From Amycolatopsis vastitatis (GTDB taxonomy: Bacteria; Actinomycetota; Actinomycetes; Mycobacteriales; Pseudonocardiaceae): a stretch of 41,447 nt of DNA. Shown here in pieces: positions 8,719-16,405 of this stretch; the stretch's first letter is position 1; each line of letters opens with the position of its first letter. A model generated the notes under the pieces. That model worked only from the letters and a program-made list of their open reading frames with translations, was not told the DNA's origin and ran no database searches. The position numbers were made by a program, and so were the translations under genes. The DNA is taken from assembly GCF_002234595.1 (NCBI RefSeq), contig NZ_NMUL01000025.1, positions 1 through 41,447 of the forward strand. The letters are read 5' to 3'.

Positions 8719-8994
8719 TCATTCCCCTCCGGGCCAGGCCGACACCCGTTCCTTCGGGGGGTGAGTACCGGGCAGGACCCCGGCGGCGGTCAGCACCACG
8801 CCGGTGGCGGTTTCCGCGATCTTGACGGCGGCCAGGAGGCCGGTGAGGGCGAGCGAGCCGCCGAGACCCAAGCGGGCGAACTCGTCCTCGGAGGTTTCGG
8901 ATCGCTCTTCGGTGGTCCGGGTGGCGAAGCCCCCGGACCGGGGCGAAGCCCCGGTTGTCACAGCACCGCGTTGAGGCGGTATCACGCCGGTCAC
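8719..8994 (-). CDS. small hypothetical protein with one hydrophobic segment
   Basis: 91 aa, family not recognised. GTG 8994 follows GGAAGG with a 7-nt spacer. The last two thirds have strong GC3 coding bias and include an acidic stretch (TEERSETSEDEFARLG) followed by a hydrophobic Gly/Ala/Leu segment (GGSLALTGLLAAVKIAETAT), possibly a membrane helix. The first third contains a GC-rich hairpin at 8937-8955, so the true start could be further in. Likely co-transcribed with the TPR-like protein that follows. Confidence 0.55.
   Translation of the reverse strand: MTGVIPPQRGAVTTGASPRSGGFATRTTEERSETSEDEFARLGLGGSLALTGLLAAVKIAETATGVVLTAAGVLPGTHPPKERVSAWPGGE
8937..8955. repeat. perfect GC-rich hairpin (GGGGCTTCGCCCC type)
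   Basis: Arms ACCGGGGC (8937-8944) and GCCCCGGT (8948-8955) flank a 3-nt GAA loop. A partial second copy of the GGCGAAGCCCC core lies just to the left (around 8923-8934). It sits in the 5' part of the small ORF, and such hairpins are more often intergenic. Confidence 0.6.
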
Positions 8995-9439
8995 GATTCG
9001 GCCTTCCGGCTTGCCACGGACGCATTCTGACTATATTCCCGTTGAATCAACCGTTCCCAGGCCATGGAAATCCACCGGACGGTCGCCGACCGGGTTTCCC
9101 GACCGCTCCTCATCGAATTGATCGCGAACCGAATACGCGCGCCCACAGCGCCGCCTCCCGCTCTAGCGAAGGATTCTTGGCCTCGCCGGGACGGGCCGCC
9201 ACTACCCGTCACCTGCCGTGCCACCACCGGAAATCGCCACTGTTTCACGACTTCAAACCCACGATAGCCAGCGCCTGCCACAGCTTCAGCCCCCAAGCAG
9301 ACCAACCGCAGGATTGCACGTGCAGGTGCACACCCGAGCGCCGATCGGCATTCGCAAGACACGAATGCAGTTTCATTTCCGGCCGATTCCCGAGAATGAA
9401 TACTGGTATGACCGGCGCCTGTTCGGGTTCCGTTTTGGA
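8995..9439. other. 445-bp intergenic region, no gene supported
   Basis: GC content is locally lower and no frame shows convincing codon bias on either strand. A minus-strand TATAGT (9030-9035) lies 35 nt before the small ORF start and could be its -10. The motif TGCACGTGCA (about 9317-9326) is a perfect 10-bp palindrome of unknown meaning. No terminator hairpin was found behind cutC. Confidence 0.5.
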
Positions 9440-10117
9440 TCAGTTCTTGACGAGGTCCACCCAGGTGCGCACCGTTTCGGCGTCGACGGCCGCCTGCCAG
9501 CCGCCGGGCCGCACCGCGCTCCCGACATGGAACCCGCGCACGCCGCCGGCGCGCAAGAGGTGCACCTGCTGGGCGCGCAGGCCCCCGCCCACGAGCAGTT
9601 CCGGCCCGCTTTCGCGCTGCGCGAGCCGTTGCAGCACCGAAAGGCCGCTGGCGACGCCGTTCGGGTGGCCGGCGGCGAGCACGGTGTCGCACCCGAGCGA
9701 AGCCAGCTGGTCGTACGCGCGCACCGGATCGCGGGTGCGGTCGATGGCGCGGTGGAACGTCCAGGGGAGGCCGTCGACCTCCTTGATCAGCGTCTCGCAG
9801 GCGTCGAGGTCGATCTCGCTGTCGACGGTGAGGAAACCGAAGACGAACTCGCGCGCGCCCGCGTCGATCAGCCGGGCGGTGTCCGCCCGCAGCCCTTCGA
9901 GGTCGCCGATGGCGAAGGAACCGTTGTCCCGCAGCATGACCCGGACCGGGAGGTCGGTCGCCGACAGCACGTCACGCAGGGTTTCCACCGACGGCGTCAG
10001 GCCGTCCTGCGCCATGTCCGCGACCAGTTCGAGGCGGTCCGCCCCGCCCGCCTGCGCGCCTTCGGCATCCGCCGCGTCCAGCGCGATCACTTCCAGCAGG
10101 GGCGTCTTCGAGCTCAT
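9440..10117 (-). CDS. cutC: copper homeostasis protein CutC family
   Basis: 225 aa TIM-barrel protein of the CutC family, cytosolic. The opening LLEVIALDAADAEGAQAGGADRLEL, written here in part (ADAEGAQAGGADRLEL), is the family hallmark. WTFHRAIDRTRDP and LLVGGGLRAQQVHLLRAGG follow in the expected order. The original link to copper tolerance in E. coli is disputed, so the biochemical role remains open. ATG 10117 lies 12 nt after the stop of the histidine kinase gene and is preceded by GGATGAGG. The two are therefore very likely one transcript, an unusual pairing. Confidence 0.92.
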   Translation of the reverse strand: MSSKTPLLEVIALDAADAEGAQAGGADRLELVADMAQDGLTPSVETLRDVLSATDLPVRVMLRDNGSFAIGDLEGLRADTARLIDAGAREFVFGFLTVDSEIDLDACETLIKEVDGLPWTFHRAIDRTRDPVRAYDQLASLGCDTVLAAGHPNGVASGLSVLQRLAQRESGPELLVGGGLRAQQVHLLRAGGVRGFHVGSAVRPGGWQAAVDAETVRTWVDLVKN

Positions 10118-10129
10118 GCCTCATCCGTT

Positions 10130-12883
10130 TCACTGGTTCCGGGTGTCGTCTCCCCTCGCGTGCCGCCCTCGCCGGAAGCCGCCTTGAAGGCTCGTCATCC
10201 GCTCGCGCACCGCTTCCGGGGAAAGAGAGAGTATCGGCCGCTGCTCCGGCACCGCTCCCGGGCTCGCCGCGGAATCGACGGTCTGCAGGAACGGCCAGGT
10301 GTCCTCGGCGCCGTCCTCCTGCTCCAGTTCAGCCGGGCTCGGCCACTGGTATTCGGGTTCGATCGCGGCCGGCGGCGGGACGGGCGCGAGCCGCGGCTCG
10401 GTGTCCTCGTCGTCCGGGTTCGGCCCGGCCACCACCGGATCGGGCGACGGCAACGGCGGCGACGGCAGAGGCGGCAGCAGCGGCGAAGGTGGCGGGGGCG
10501 GTGGTGGCGTGGCGAGCGCGTGCCGCGGGTGGGCAGTGGCCGGCCGCGGCTCTTCGGCGACCGGGAGCGGCTCCGCCTGCCTGCGCGGCGCTTCGGGCGC
10601 CGCGGACGCGTCGAACCAGCGGGACAGGACGTCGCGGTAGGCGGGCATCCGCTCGGTCGGCGCGTCCAGGTCGAGGTGGACGTCGCCGTCGGCGGCGGGC
10701 CATTCCGGCGCGTGCTCGCGCGCCACCACCGGAGCCCGGCGAGGCGGGCCCGCCTCGATCGACGGCGGCGTCAGCTCTTCCGGCTCCGGCTCCGGCTCCG
10801 GCGGTTCCGGTTCCGCCGGGGTGAGCGGCGCGAGCGGGGCCAGCAGCTCGGGTTCCACGTCGGGAGCGCGCTGCGGCTCGGCCGGCGGGGGCGGCGCGGG
10901 CATCGGCGGCAGCTCGACGATCAGCCCGGCGGGCACCAGCACGGTCGCGACGAGCCCGCCCTCCGCCCCCAGGCTCAGGCTGACGTCGATGTGGTGGCGC
11001 GTGGCCAGCGTCGCGACGACGAACAGGCCCATCCGGCGCGACACCTCGACATCGACGTCCGGCGGGTGCGCGAGCCGCGCGTTCGTGCGGTCGATCTCGG
11101 CCTTCGGCATGCCGGCGCCGTGGTCGATGATCTCGATCTGCCAGTCGCCGTCGTGGGTTTCGGCGCTGGCCACGGTGACCGGCTCTTCGCCGGAGTAGCG
11201 CGTGGCGTTCTCCAGCAGCTCCGAAACGACGTGCACGAGGTCGTTGACGGCCTCCCCGCGGACCGCGACCTGCGGGGCCGGGCCGAGCTCGATCCGCTGG
11301 TAGTGCTCGACCTCCGAGAGCGCGGCGCCGATGATCTCGTCGGCCGAGACCGGGCCGGCGTCCTCCCGCGCCGAGTCCTGACCGGACAGCACCAGCAGGT
11401 TTTCGCTGTTGCGCCGCATCCGCGTTGCGAGGTGGTCGAGCTCGAACAACCCCGCGAGGGTGTCCGGGTCCTGCTCGTCGGCCTCCATCCGGTCGAGCAC
11501 CGACAGCTGCCGCTCGACGAGGTCCTGGCTGCGCTGCGAGAGGTTGACGAACATCGCGTTGACGTTCTCGCGCAGCATCGCCTGTTCGCCGGCGAGCCGG
11601 ACGGCCTCGCCGTGGACGGCGTCGAACGCGCGCGCCACCTGGCCGAGCTCTTCGCGGGTGTACACCGGCACCGGCGCGACGGCGAGCCGTTTCCGCAGGT
11701 TTTCGGGGGCGGGCTCGGGATCGGTGAGCAGGTTCTGCACGGCGGCGGGCAGCCGGTGCTCGGCCACTTCGAGGGCCGTCCGGCGCAGGATCCGCAAGGG
11801 GCGCAACAGGGACCGCGCGATGACCACCGACAGCACGCCGGCGACGAGCAGGACGCCGAGCACCGCGCCGCCGTCCCAGAGCGCCGCCGTGCGGGCCTGC
11901 GCCGCCAGGGTGTCCGTGCGTTCCTGCAACTGGACCAGCAACGCCTGCTGCACTTGGTGGGCGAGGTTCACCGTGTGCGTCGCCGAGACGTCCCACTGGT
12001 TCGGGTCGAGGCCCGAGAGGTTCTGGCCGTTCTCGGTACGGGTGAGCGCGGACTCGACCATGTCGTTGCCGATGTCGACGACCAGGCCGATCACCGTGTC
12101 GTCGAACATCCGCTGCTGCTCAGGCGTCGCGAAGGTGCGGTAGTCGCTGCGCGCGGCGGCCAGCTCTGCTTCGGCGCCGAGCAAGGCGCGCGTGCGGTCG
12201 CGGTCGAGGGTGCCCGCGGCGAGCGCCTCGGCCATCACCGCCCGCTTGACCGACATCTGGTCCTTGATCCGGGCCAGTGCGTTGCCCGCCAGCCGCATCC
12301 GCGCAAGATCCGGGTCGGAGACGTCGGCGGCGGCGGAGTCGCTGATGTCGAGCAGGCCGGAGATCAGCTCGCTGTAGGAGCGCAGCACGGCGTCGGCGGG
12401 GAACGCCGAGTGCTCCGCGGAGTACCGGAGACCGCCGAGCACCCGCAGCCGGTCGTCGGTCTGCTGCAGGCTCACGGCGGCCTTCGCGTCGAGCCGCGGC
12501 CGGCTGTCGGCGAGAGTTCGCTCGAACTTGCCGATCGCCTGGTCGACGCGGTTGCGCTGGGCGGTGAGGTCGGCGGTGTCGCCCTGCCGGTTCTGGGCCA
12601 CGAACCGGACGGTCAGGTCGCGCTCGCGCTGCAGCTCGTGCAGGGCTTCGGCGACCGTGCTGTCGACGCGGCCGCGGGTGGCGAACTCGGCGAGCTGCTG
12701 GGCGTCACGCAGGTCCGAGCTGATCCGCAGGCCGACGAGCGCGATCACGGCGAGCGCGGGAATCAGGAGGACGGCGAAGAGCTTCGTGCCGAGGCGCCAG
12801 TTGCGCAGCCGCCACCGGCCGCCAGCCGGACGCGGTCCCGCCGCGTCGCCGCCCTTGCGGGGACGCTTGTCGCGACGGGTCAC
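10130..12883 (-). CDS. nitrate/nitrite-sensing (NIT) domain histidine kinase, CvnA-like, with long proline-rich tail
   Basis: 917 aa from GTG 12883, preceded by AAGGAAA; an earlier frame extension lacks an SD. A basic N-terminus is followed by TM1 (about residues 34-54), an extracytoplasmic all-helical NIT-type domain with repeated polar helices (about 55-335), TM2 (about 339-357) and a HAMP-like linker. The likely phospho-acceptor is H484 in ELDHLATRMRRN, with N559 in the N box (ELLENATRY), then DHGAG and RMGLFVVATLATRHH ATP-lid motifs. The last 240 or so residues are Pro/Glu-rich and low complexity. Such kinases often open Streptomyces conservons (cvnA-D), but no Roadblock, DUF742 or GTPase partner is present here. 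Sensed signal unknown. Confidence 0.88.
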   Translation of the reverse strand: MTRRDKRPRKGGDAAGPRPAGGRWRLRNWRLGTKLFAVLLIPALAVIALVGLRISSDLRDAQQLAEFATRGRVDSTVAEALHELQRERDLTVRFVAQNRQGDTADLTAQRNRVDQAIGKFERTLADSRPRLDAKAAVSLQQTDDRLRVLGGLRYSAEHSAFPADAVLRSYSELISGLLDISDSAAADVSDPDLARMRLAGNALARIKDQMSVKRAVMAEALAAGTLDRDRTRALLGAEAELAAARSDYRTFATPEQQRMFDDTVIGLVVDIGNDMVESALTRTENGQNLSGLDPNQWDVSATHTVNLAHQVQQALLVQLQERTDTLAAQARTAALWDGGAVLGVLLVAGVLSVVIARSLLRPLRILRRTALEVAEHRLPAAVQNLLTDPEPAPENLRKRLAVAPVPVYTREELGQVARAFDAVHGEAVRLAGEQAMLRENVNAMFVNLSQRSQDLVERQLSVLDRMEADEQDPDTLAGLFELDHLATRMRRNSENLLVLSGQDSAREDAGPVSADEIIGAALSEVEHYQRIELGPAPQVAVRGEAVNDLVHVVSELLENATRYSGEEPVTVASAETHDGDWQIEIIDHGAGMPKAEIDRTNARLAHPPDVDVEVSRRMGLFVVATLATRHHIDVSLSLGAEGGLVATVLVPAGLIVELPPMPAPPPPAEPQRAPDVEPELLAPLAPLTPAEPEPPEPEPEPEELTPPSIEAGPPRRAPVVAREHAPEWPAADGDVHLDLDAPTERMPAYRDVLSRWFDASAAPEAPRRQAEPLPVAEEPRPATAHPRHALATPPPPPPPSPLLPPLPSPPLPSPDPVVAGPNPDDEDTEPRLAPVPPPAAIEPEYQWPSPAELEQEDGAEDTWPFLQTVDSAASPGAVPEQRPILSLSPEAVRERMTSLQGGFRRGRHARGDDTRNQ

Positions 12884-13003
12884 CTGGTTTCCTTTTCCGC
12901 CGCGGGCGGGAACCCGCGGATCGAACGACACTCGAACCTACTGAACGGTAGCCCGCCCCATGGAGATCCGAAAGCCGCGCTGGCACGATACGGCCCTGCC
13001 CGC

Positions 13004-13031
13004 GATCGTATGGGGCCTGGACCATACGATC
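13004..13031. promoter_or_regulatory. perfect 10-bp inverted repeat, operator candidate
   Basis: Arms GATCGTATGG (13004-13013) and CCATACGATC (13022-13031) are separated by 8 nt. It lies in the 186-bp gap between the divergent histidine kinase and substrate-binding protein genes. A related half-site CGATACGG sits at about 12986-12993. The dyad, about 28 bp long, is typical of a dimeric repressor site. Confidence 0.55.
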
Positions 13032-13036
13032 CAGCA

Positions 13037-13053
13037 CGAGAACCAGATTCTCG
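13037..13053 (+). promoter_or_regulatory. small inverted repeat in the 5' leader of the substrate-binding protein gene
   Basis: CGAGAA (13037-13042) and TTCTCG (13048-13053) flank a 5-nt loop just upstream of the ribosome binding region (AGGTGAAGG before ATG 13070). It could be a minor operator or leader hairpin. Confidence 0.3.
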
Positions 13054-13069
13054 CGGTAGGTGAAGGTTC

Positions 13070-14035
13070 ATGATCAGACGTGGAAGAACGATTCCGCTGG
13101 TAGCGGCGCTTCTGGCGACCGCGGGATGCAGCATGTTCTCTTCCGGCGGCACCGCGGCTCCGCCGCCGCTGGAGCGGACCACCCTCCGCGTCGGAGTGGG
13201 CAACGCCATCGACACGGCCCCGCTGCGGATCGCCGTGGCGGCCGGGAAGTTCGGTTCCGCGGGGCTGAACGTCCGGCTCGTCGACCTCGGCGCCGACGAC
13301 GGGCTGGCGAAGCTGGCCTCCGGCGACCTCGACGTCACCTTCGCCTCCGACATCGCCATGTTCCGCGCCGCGGCCGGCGGGGCGGCGTTGCAGTTGCAGG
13401 GCGAGGCCTACACGTCCGGGCCCAACACGATGGCCCTGGTCACGCTGCCCGACTCCGACTACACCGTGCCCACGGGGAAGAAGTCGCCCAAGATCTTGGT
13501 GAACATGCTCGACGACGTCGGCGCACTCGTCGCGCGTTCGGTGCTGGGCACGGCGGGCGTGGACGAAGGGAAGATCAAGTTCACGGCGGTGCCGTTCGAC
13601 CGGATGCCGCAGGCCCTGCAGGCGGGCGACGCCGATGCGGCGCTCATGATCGAGCCGTACATCACCCGCGCCGAGAAGGACCTCGGCGCGCACATCCTGG
13701 CCGACGGCGCCCGCGGTTCGACGCTCGACTTCCCGCTGTCCGGATACGCGTCGGCCAAGCCGTTCGCGCAGGCCAACCCGCGTACGCTCGCGGCGTTCCG
13801 GACCGCGCTGGGCGCGGCCCAGCAGAGCGCGACCGACCCGGCCACCGTGCGCGACGCGCTGCCGAAGTTCTCCGACATCGACCCGACCACGGCCGCGCTG
13901 ATCTCGCTCGGCTCGTACCCGGCGTCGCTCAACGGCATCCGGCTCCAGCGCGTCGCCGACCTGATGCACAACTCCGGCCTGCTGGCCAACCGCCTCGACG
14001 TCCAAGCCCTGCTCCCCGACCGGACCGGTTACTAG
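13070..14035 (+). CDS. ABC transporter substrate-binding lipoprotein (NMT1/SsuA type)
   Basis: 321 aa membrane-anchored binding protein. The N-terminus MIRRGRTIPLVAALLATAGC is a lipoprotein signal with the modified cysteine at C20. The mature part shows the periplasmic-binding fold of the NMT1/SsuA family: LRVGVGNAIDTAPLRIAVAAG, then GDLDVTFASDIAMF, then QALQAGDADAALMIEPYITRAE. No permease or ATPase is adjacent. It may be an orphan receptor serving another importer (the TauC/SsuC-type operon at 1-2402 is the only candidate in the window), or a sensor linked to the divergent histidine kinase. Both ideas are inference. ATG 13070 follows GAAGG; termination is by the hairpin at the stop. Confidence 0.88.
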   Translation: MIRRGRTIPLVAALLATAGCSMFSSGGTAAPPPLERTTLRVGVGNAIDTAPLRIAVAAGKFGSAGLNVRLVDLGADDGLAKLASGDLDVTFASDIAMFRAAAGGAALQLQGEAYTSGPNTMALVTLPDSDYTVPTGKKSPKILVNMLDDVGALVARSVLGTAGVDEGKIKFTAVPFDRMPQALQAGDADAALMIEPYITRAEKDLGAHILADGARGSTLDFPLSGYASAKPFAQANPRTLAAFRTALGAAQQSATDPATVRDALPKFSDIDPTTAALISLGSYPASLNGIRLQRVADLMHNSGLLANRLDVQALLPDRTGY

Positions 14036-14052
14036 CCGCCCTTGGCGGCTAG
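14032..14052. terminator. bidirectional terminator hairpin spanning two convergent stop codons
   Basis: CTAGCCGCC (14032-14040), loop CTT, GGCGGCTAG (14044-14052): a perfect 9-bp stem. Each arm contains the TAG stop of one of the two convergent genes, so a single palindrome ends both reading frames and probably both transcripts. Confidence 0.7.
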
Positions 14053-14666
14053 ATGTTCTCGCCCGACCTGATCAGGCAGACCGTGCGGGACGGCGGACCG
14101 GCGTAGGAAAGCACCTTGTCGGCGCCCGTGCAGTCTTCGTCCTGGCCGAAGCCGGGAAGGATCCGGACACGCTCCTCCGCCGCCGGGTCCGCGCAGCTCA
14201 GCTTGTCGATCGTGGTCTCGTCTTCGATGTTGCGGATGCACTCGCCGGACCTGACGTTCAGGGCCAGGCACAGGGTCTCGCCGGTACCGGAGCCGAGCCG
14301 GAACCGGACGTAGTCGCCGGCGGCGCACGCGACGACCCCGTGATAGGTGTTCTCGACCTTGAACGTCGCGCTGTCCGAACCGCAGCCGGCGCGGTGGTAG
14401 GCGAGCTTGCCGCCACCCTCGTGCGTCAGGTACAGGCAGTCACCGTTCGATGGCGTGCCGTAGCGGTTGAGCCCGCTGATGCCCAGCGCCCCCAGCGCGC
14501 CGAGGCCCAGCGCGGCGACGACGCACGCGACCAGCGTGACCCGCACTTTCGTGGTGAACCAGTGCGGAATCGGCGCCTGCCGGCCCGGTACCGGGGGCAT
14601 CGGGGCGGCCGGCGCGGCGTAGTCCGGAGTCCGGAACGGGTTGTCGTCGGACGGTGGTGTGGTCAA
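14049..14666 (-). CDS. LppU/SCO3897-like membrane-anchored cysteine-rich protein
   Basis: 205 aa. TTG 14666 is taken as start because GGAGG lies 5 nt upstream and the product then begins with a typical TTPPSDDNPFRTPD leader; upstream in-frame codons lack an SD. A Pro-rich cytosolic N-terminus (about 1-40) is followed by one transmembrane helix (VTLVACVVAALGLGALGALG). The exported domain has eight cysteines (GDCLYL, RAGC, VVACA, TLCLAL, GEC, LSC, EDC, TVCLI), enough for four disulfides. The GDCL opening and Cys spacing suggest the actinobacterial LppU/SCO3897 family, whose function is unknown. Divergent from the helicase gene. Confidence 0.7.
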   Translation of the reverse strand: MTTPPSDDNPFRTPDYAAPAAPMPPVPGRQAPIPHWFTTKVRVTLVACVVAALGLGALGALGISGLNRYGTPSNGDCLYLTHEGGGKLAYHRAGCGSDSATFKVENTYHGVVACAAGDYVRFRLGSGTGETLCLALNVRSGECIRNIEDETTIDKLSCADPAAEERVRILPGFGQDEDCTGADKVLSYAGPPSRTVCLIRSGENI

Positions 14667-14741
14667 CGTGCCCTCCAGTGATCCCCTCGGCACCTCGTCC
14701 CCCCGGCGGACCGCGACGGAAGCGGACCGGAGCGAGGCACG

Positions 14742-14747
14742 TATAAC
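14742..14747 (+). promoter_or_regulatory. -10 element of the XPB helicase gene, leaderless
   Basis: TATAAC lies 7 nt before GTG 14755 with no Shine-Dalgarno in between, so the start codon should be at or very near the 5' end of the mRNA. No clear -35 is visible. Confidence 0.5.
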
Positions 14748-14754
14748 AGTAGTT

Positions 14755-16401
14755 GTGACTGATGGCCCGCTGATCGTCCAGTCCGACAAGACCGTGCTCC
14801 TGGAGGTCGACCACCCCCAGGCCGATGACGCGCGGATCGCCATCGCGCCGTTCGCCGAGCTCGAACGGGCGCCGGAGCACGTCCACACCTATCGGATCAC
14901 GCCGCTGGCGTTGTGGAACGCGCGCGCCGCGGGCCACGACGCCGAGCAGGTCGTCGACGCGCTGACGACGTACTCGCGCTTCCCGGTGCCGCAGCCGCTG
15001 CTCATCGACGTCGTCGACGTGATGGGCCGGTTCGGGCGGCTGCAGATCGCCAACCACCCGGCGCACGGGCTGGTCATGTCGACCACCGACCGCGCGGTGC
15101 TGACCGAGGTCATCCGGAACAAGAAGATCAGCCCGATGATCGGCGCCCGGATCGACGAGGACACCGTCATCGTGCACCCGTCCGAGCGCGGGCGGCTGAA
15201 GCAGGCGCTGCTGAAGGTCGGCTGGCCCGCCGAGGACCTGGCCGGGTACGTCGACGGCGAAGCGCACCCGATCGCGCTCGACGAGAGCGACTGGCAGCTG
15301 CGTGACTACCAGCGCCAGGCGGCGGAGGCGTTCTGGGCGGGCGGCTCCGGCGTCGTCGTGCTCCCGTGCGGCGCCGGGAAGACGATGGTCGGCGCGGCGG
15401 CGATGGCTCGCGCTCAGGCCACGACGCTGATCCTGGTGACGAACACGGTCGCCGGACGGCAGTGGAAGCGCGAGCTGATCGCGCGGACGTCGCTGACCGA
15501 GGAGGAGATCGGCGAGTACTCCGGGGAGAAGAAGGAGATCCGGCCGGTCACCATCGCGACGTACCAGGTGATCACCCGCAAGACCAAGGGCGAGTACAAG
15601 CACCTCGAGCTGTTCGACTCCCGCGACTGGGGCCTGGTCGTCTACGACGAGGTCCACCTGCTGCCGGCGCCGGTGTTCCGGATGACGGCGGACCTGCAGT
15701 CCCGGCGGCGGCTCGGCCTGACCGCGACGCTGGTGCGCGAGGACGGCCGCGAGGGTGACGTCTTCTCGCTGATCGGGCCGAAGCGCTACGACGTGCCGTG
15801 GCGCGACATCGAGGCGCAGGGCTGGATCGCGCCGGCGGAGTGCACCGAGGTCCGCGTGACGCTGACCGACGCGGAGCGGCTCGACTACGCCACGGCCGAG
15901 GCCGACGAGCGGTACAAGCTGGCGGCGACGGCGTTGACGAAGACCCCGGTGATCAAGTCGATCGTGGAGAAGCACACCGGCGAGCCGACCCTGGTCATCG
16001 GCGCCTACCTCGACCAGCTGGAGATGCTCGGCGACGAGCTCGACGCGCCGGTCATCCAGGGCGCGACGCGCAACAAGGAGCGCGAGGAGCTGTTCGACAA
16101 GTTCCGGCGCGGCGAGATCAAGACGCTGGTGGTGTCGAAGGTCGCGAACTTCTCGATCGACCTGCCCGAGGCGTCGGTGGCGATCCAGATCTCGGGCACG
16201 TTCGGCTCGCGGCAGGAGGAGGCCCAGCGCCTCGGACGGCTCCTGCGCCCGAAGGGCGACGGACGGCAGGCGCACTTCTACTCGATCGTCTCGCGTGACA
16301 CGGTCGACACGGAGTACGCGGCGCACCGGCAGCGGTTCCTCGCGGAGCAGGGCTACGCCTACCACATCGTGGACGCGGACGACCTGCTCCGGCCGCTCTG
16401 A
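14755..16401 (+). CDS. DNA repair helicase XPB/ERCC3 family
   Basis: 548 aa 3'-5' superfamily 2 helicase, homologous to eukaryotic XPB and to mycobacterial Ercc3 (Rv0861c). GTG 14755 gives the start TDGPLIVQSDKTVLLEVDH shared with that family. Domains in order: N-terminal damage-recognition-like domain (about 1-180), helicase domain 1 with GAGKT at 206-210, DEVH at 298-301 and the XPB-specific RED motif at 328-330, then helicase domain 2 with the QRLGRLLRP motif VI. All catalytic motifs are intact. Function is presumably DNA unwinding in nucleotide-excision or transcription-linked repair. Its stop is 4 nt from the convergent response regulator stop. Confidence 0.95.
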   Translation: MTDGPLIVQSDKTVLLEVDHPQADDARIAIAPFAELERAPEHVHTYRITPLALWNARAAGHDAEQVVDALTTYSRFPVPQPLLIDVVDVMGRFGRLQIANHPAHGLVMSTTDRAVLTEVIRNKKISPMIGARIDEDTVIVHPSERGRLKQALLKVGWPAEDLAGYVDGEAHPIALDESDWQLRDYQRQAAEAFWAGGSGVVVLPCGAGKTMVGAAAMARAQATTLILVTNTVAGRQWKRELIARTSLTEEEIGEYSGEKKEIRPVTIATYQVITRKTKGEYKHLELFDSRDWGLVVYDEVHLLPAPVFRMTADLQSRRRLGLTATLVREDGREGDVFSLIGPKRYDVPWRDIEAQGWIAPAECTEVRVTLTDAERLDYATAEADERYKLAATALTKTPVIKSIVEKHTGEPTLVIGAYLDQLEMLGDELDAPVIQGATRNKEREELFDKFRRGEIKTLVVSKVANFSIDLPEASVAIQISGTFGSRQEEAQRLGRLLRPKGDGRQAHFYSIVSRDTVDTEYAAHRQRFLAEQGYAYHIVDADDLLRPL

Positions 16402-16405
16402 GCCC

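Noticed and set aside
8991..9692. Minus-strand ORF across the 445-bp gap and cutC
   Set aside because: Mostly antisense-frame overlap with cutC; the part in the gap shows random codon use and no motif.
9218..13063. Plus-strand open frame of about 1281 codons opposite cutC and the histidine kinase
   Set aside because: Antisense shadow; product is Arg/Gly/Val-rich with no recognisable motif.
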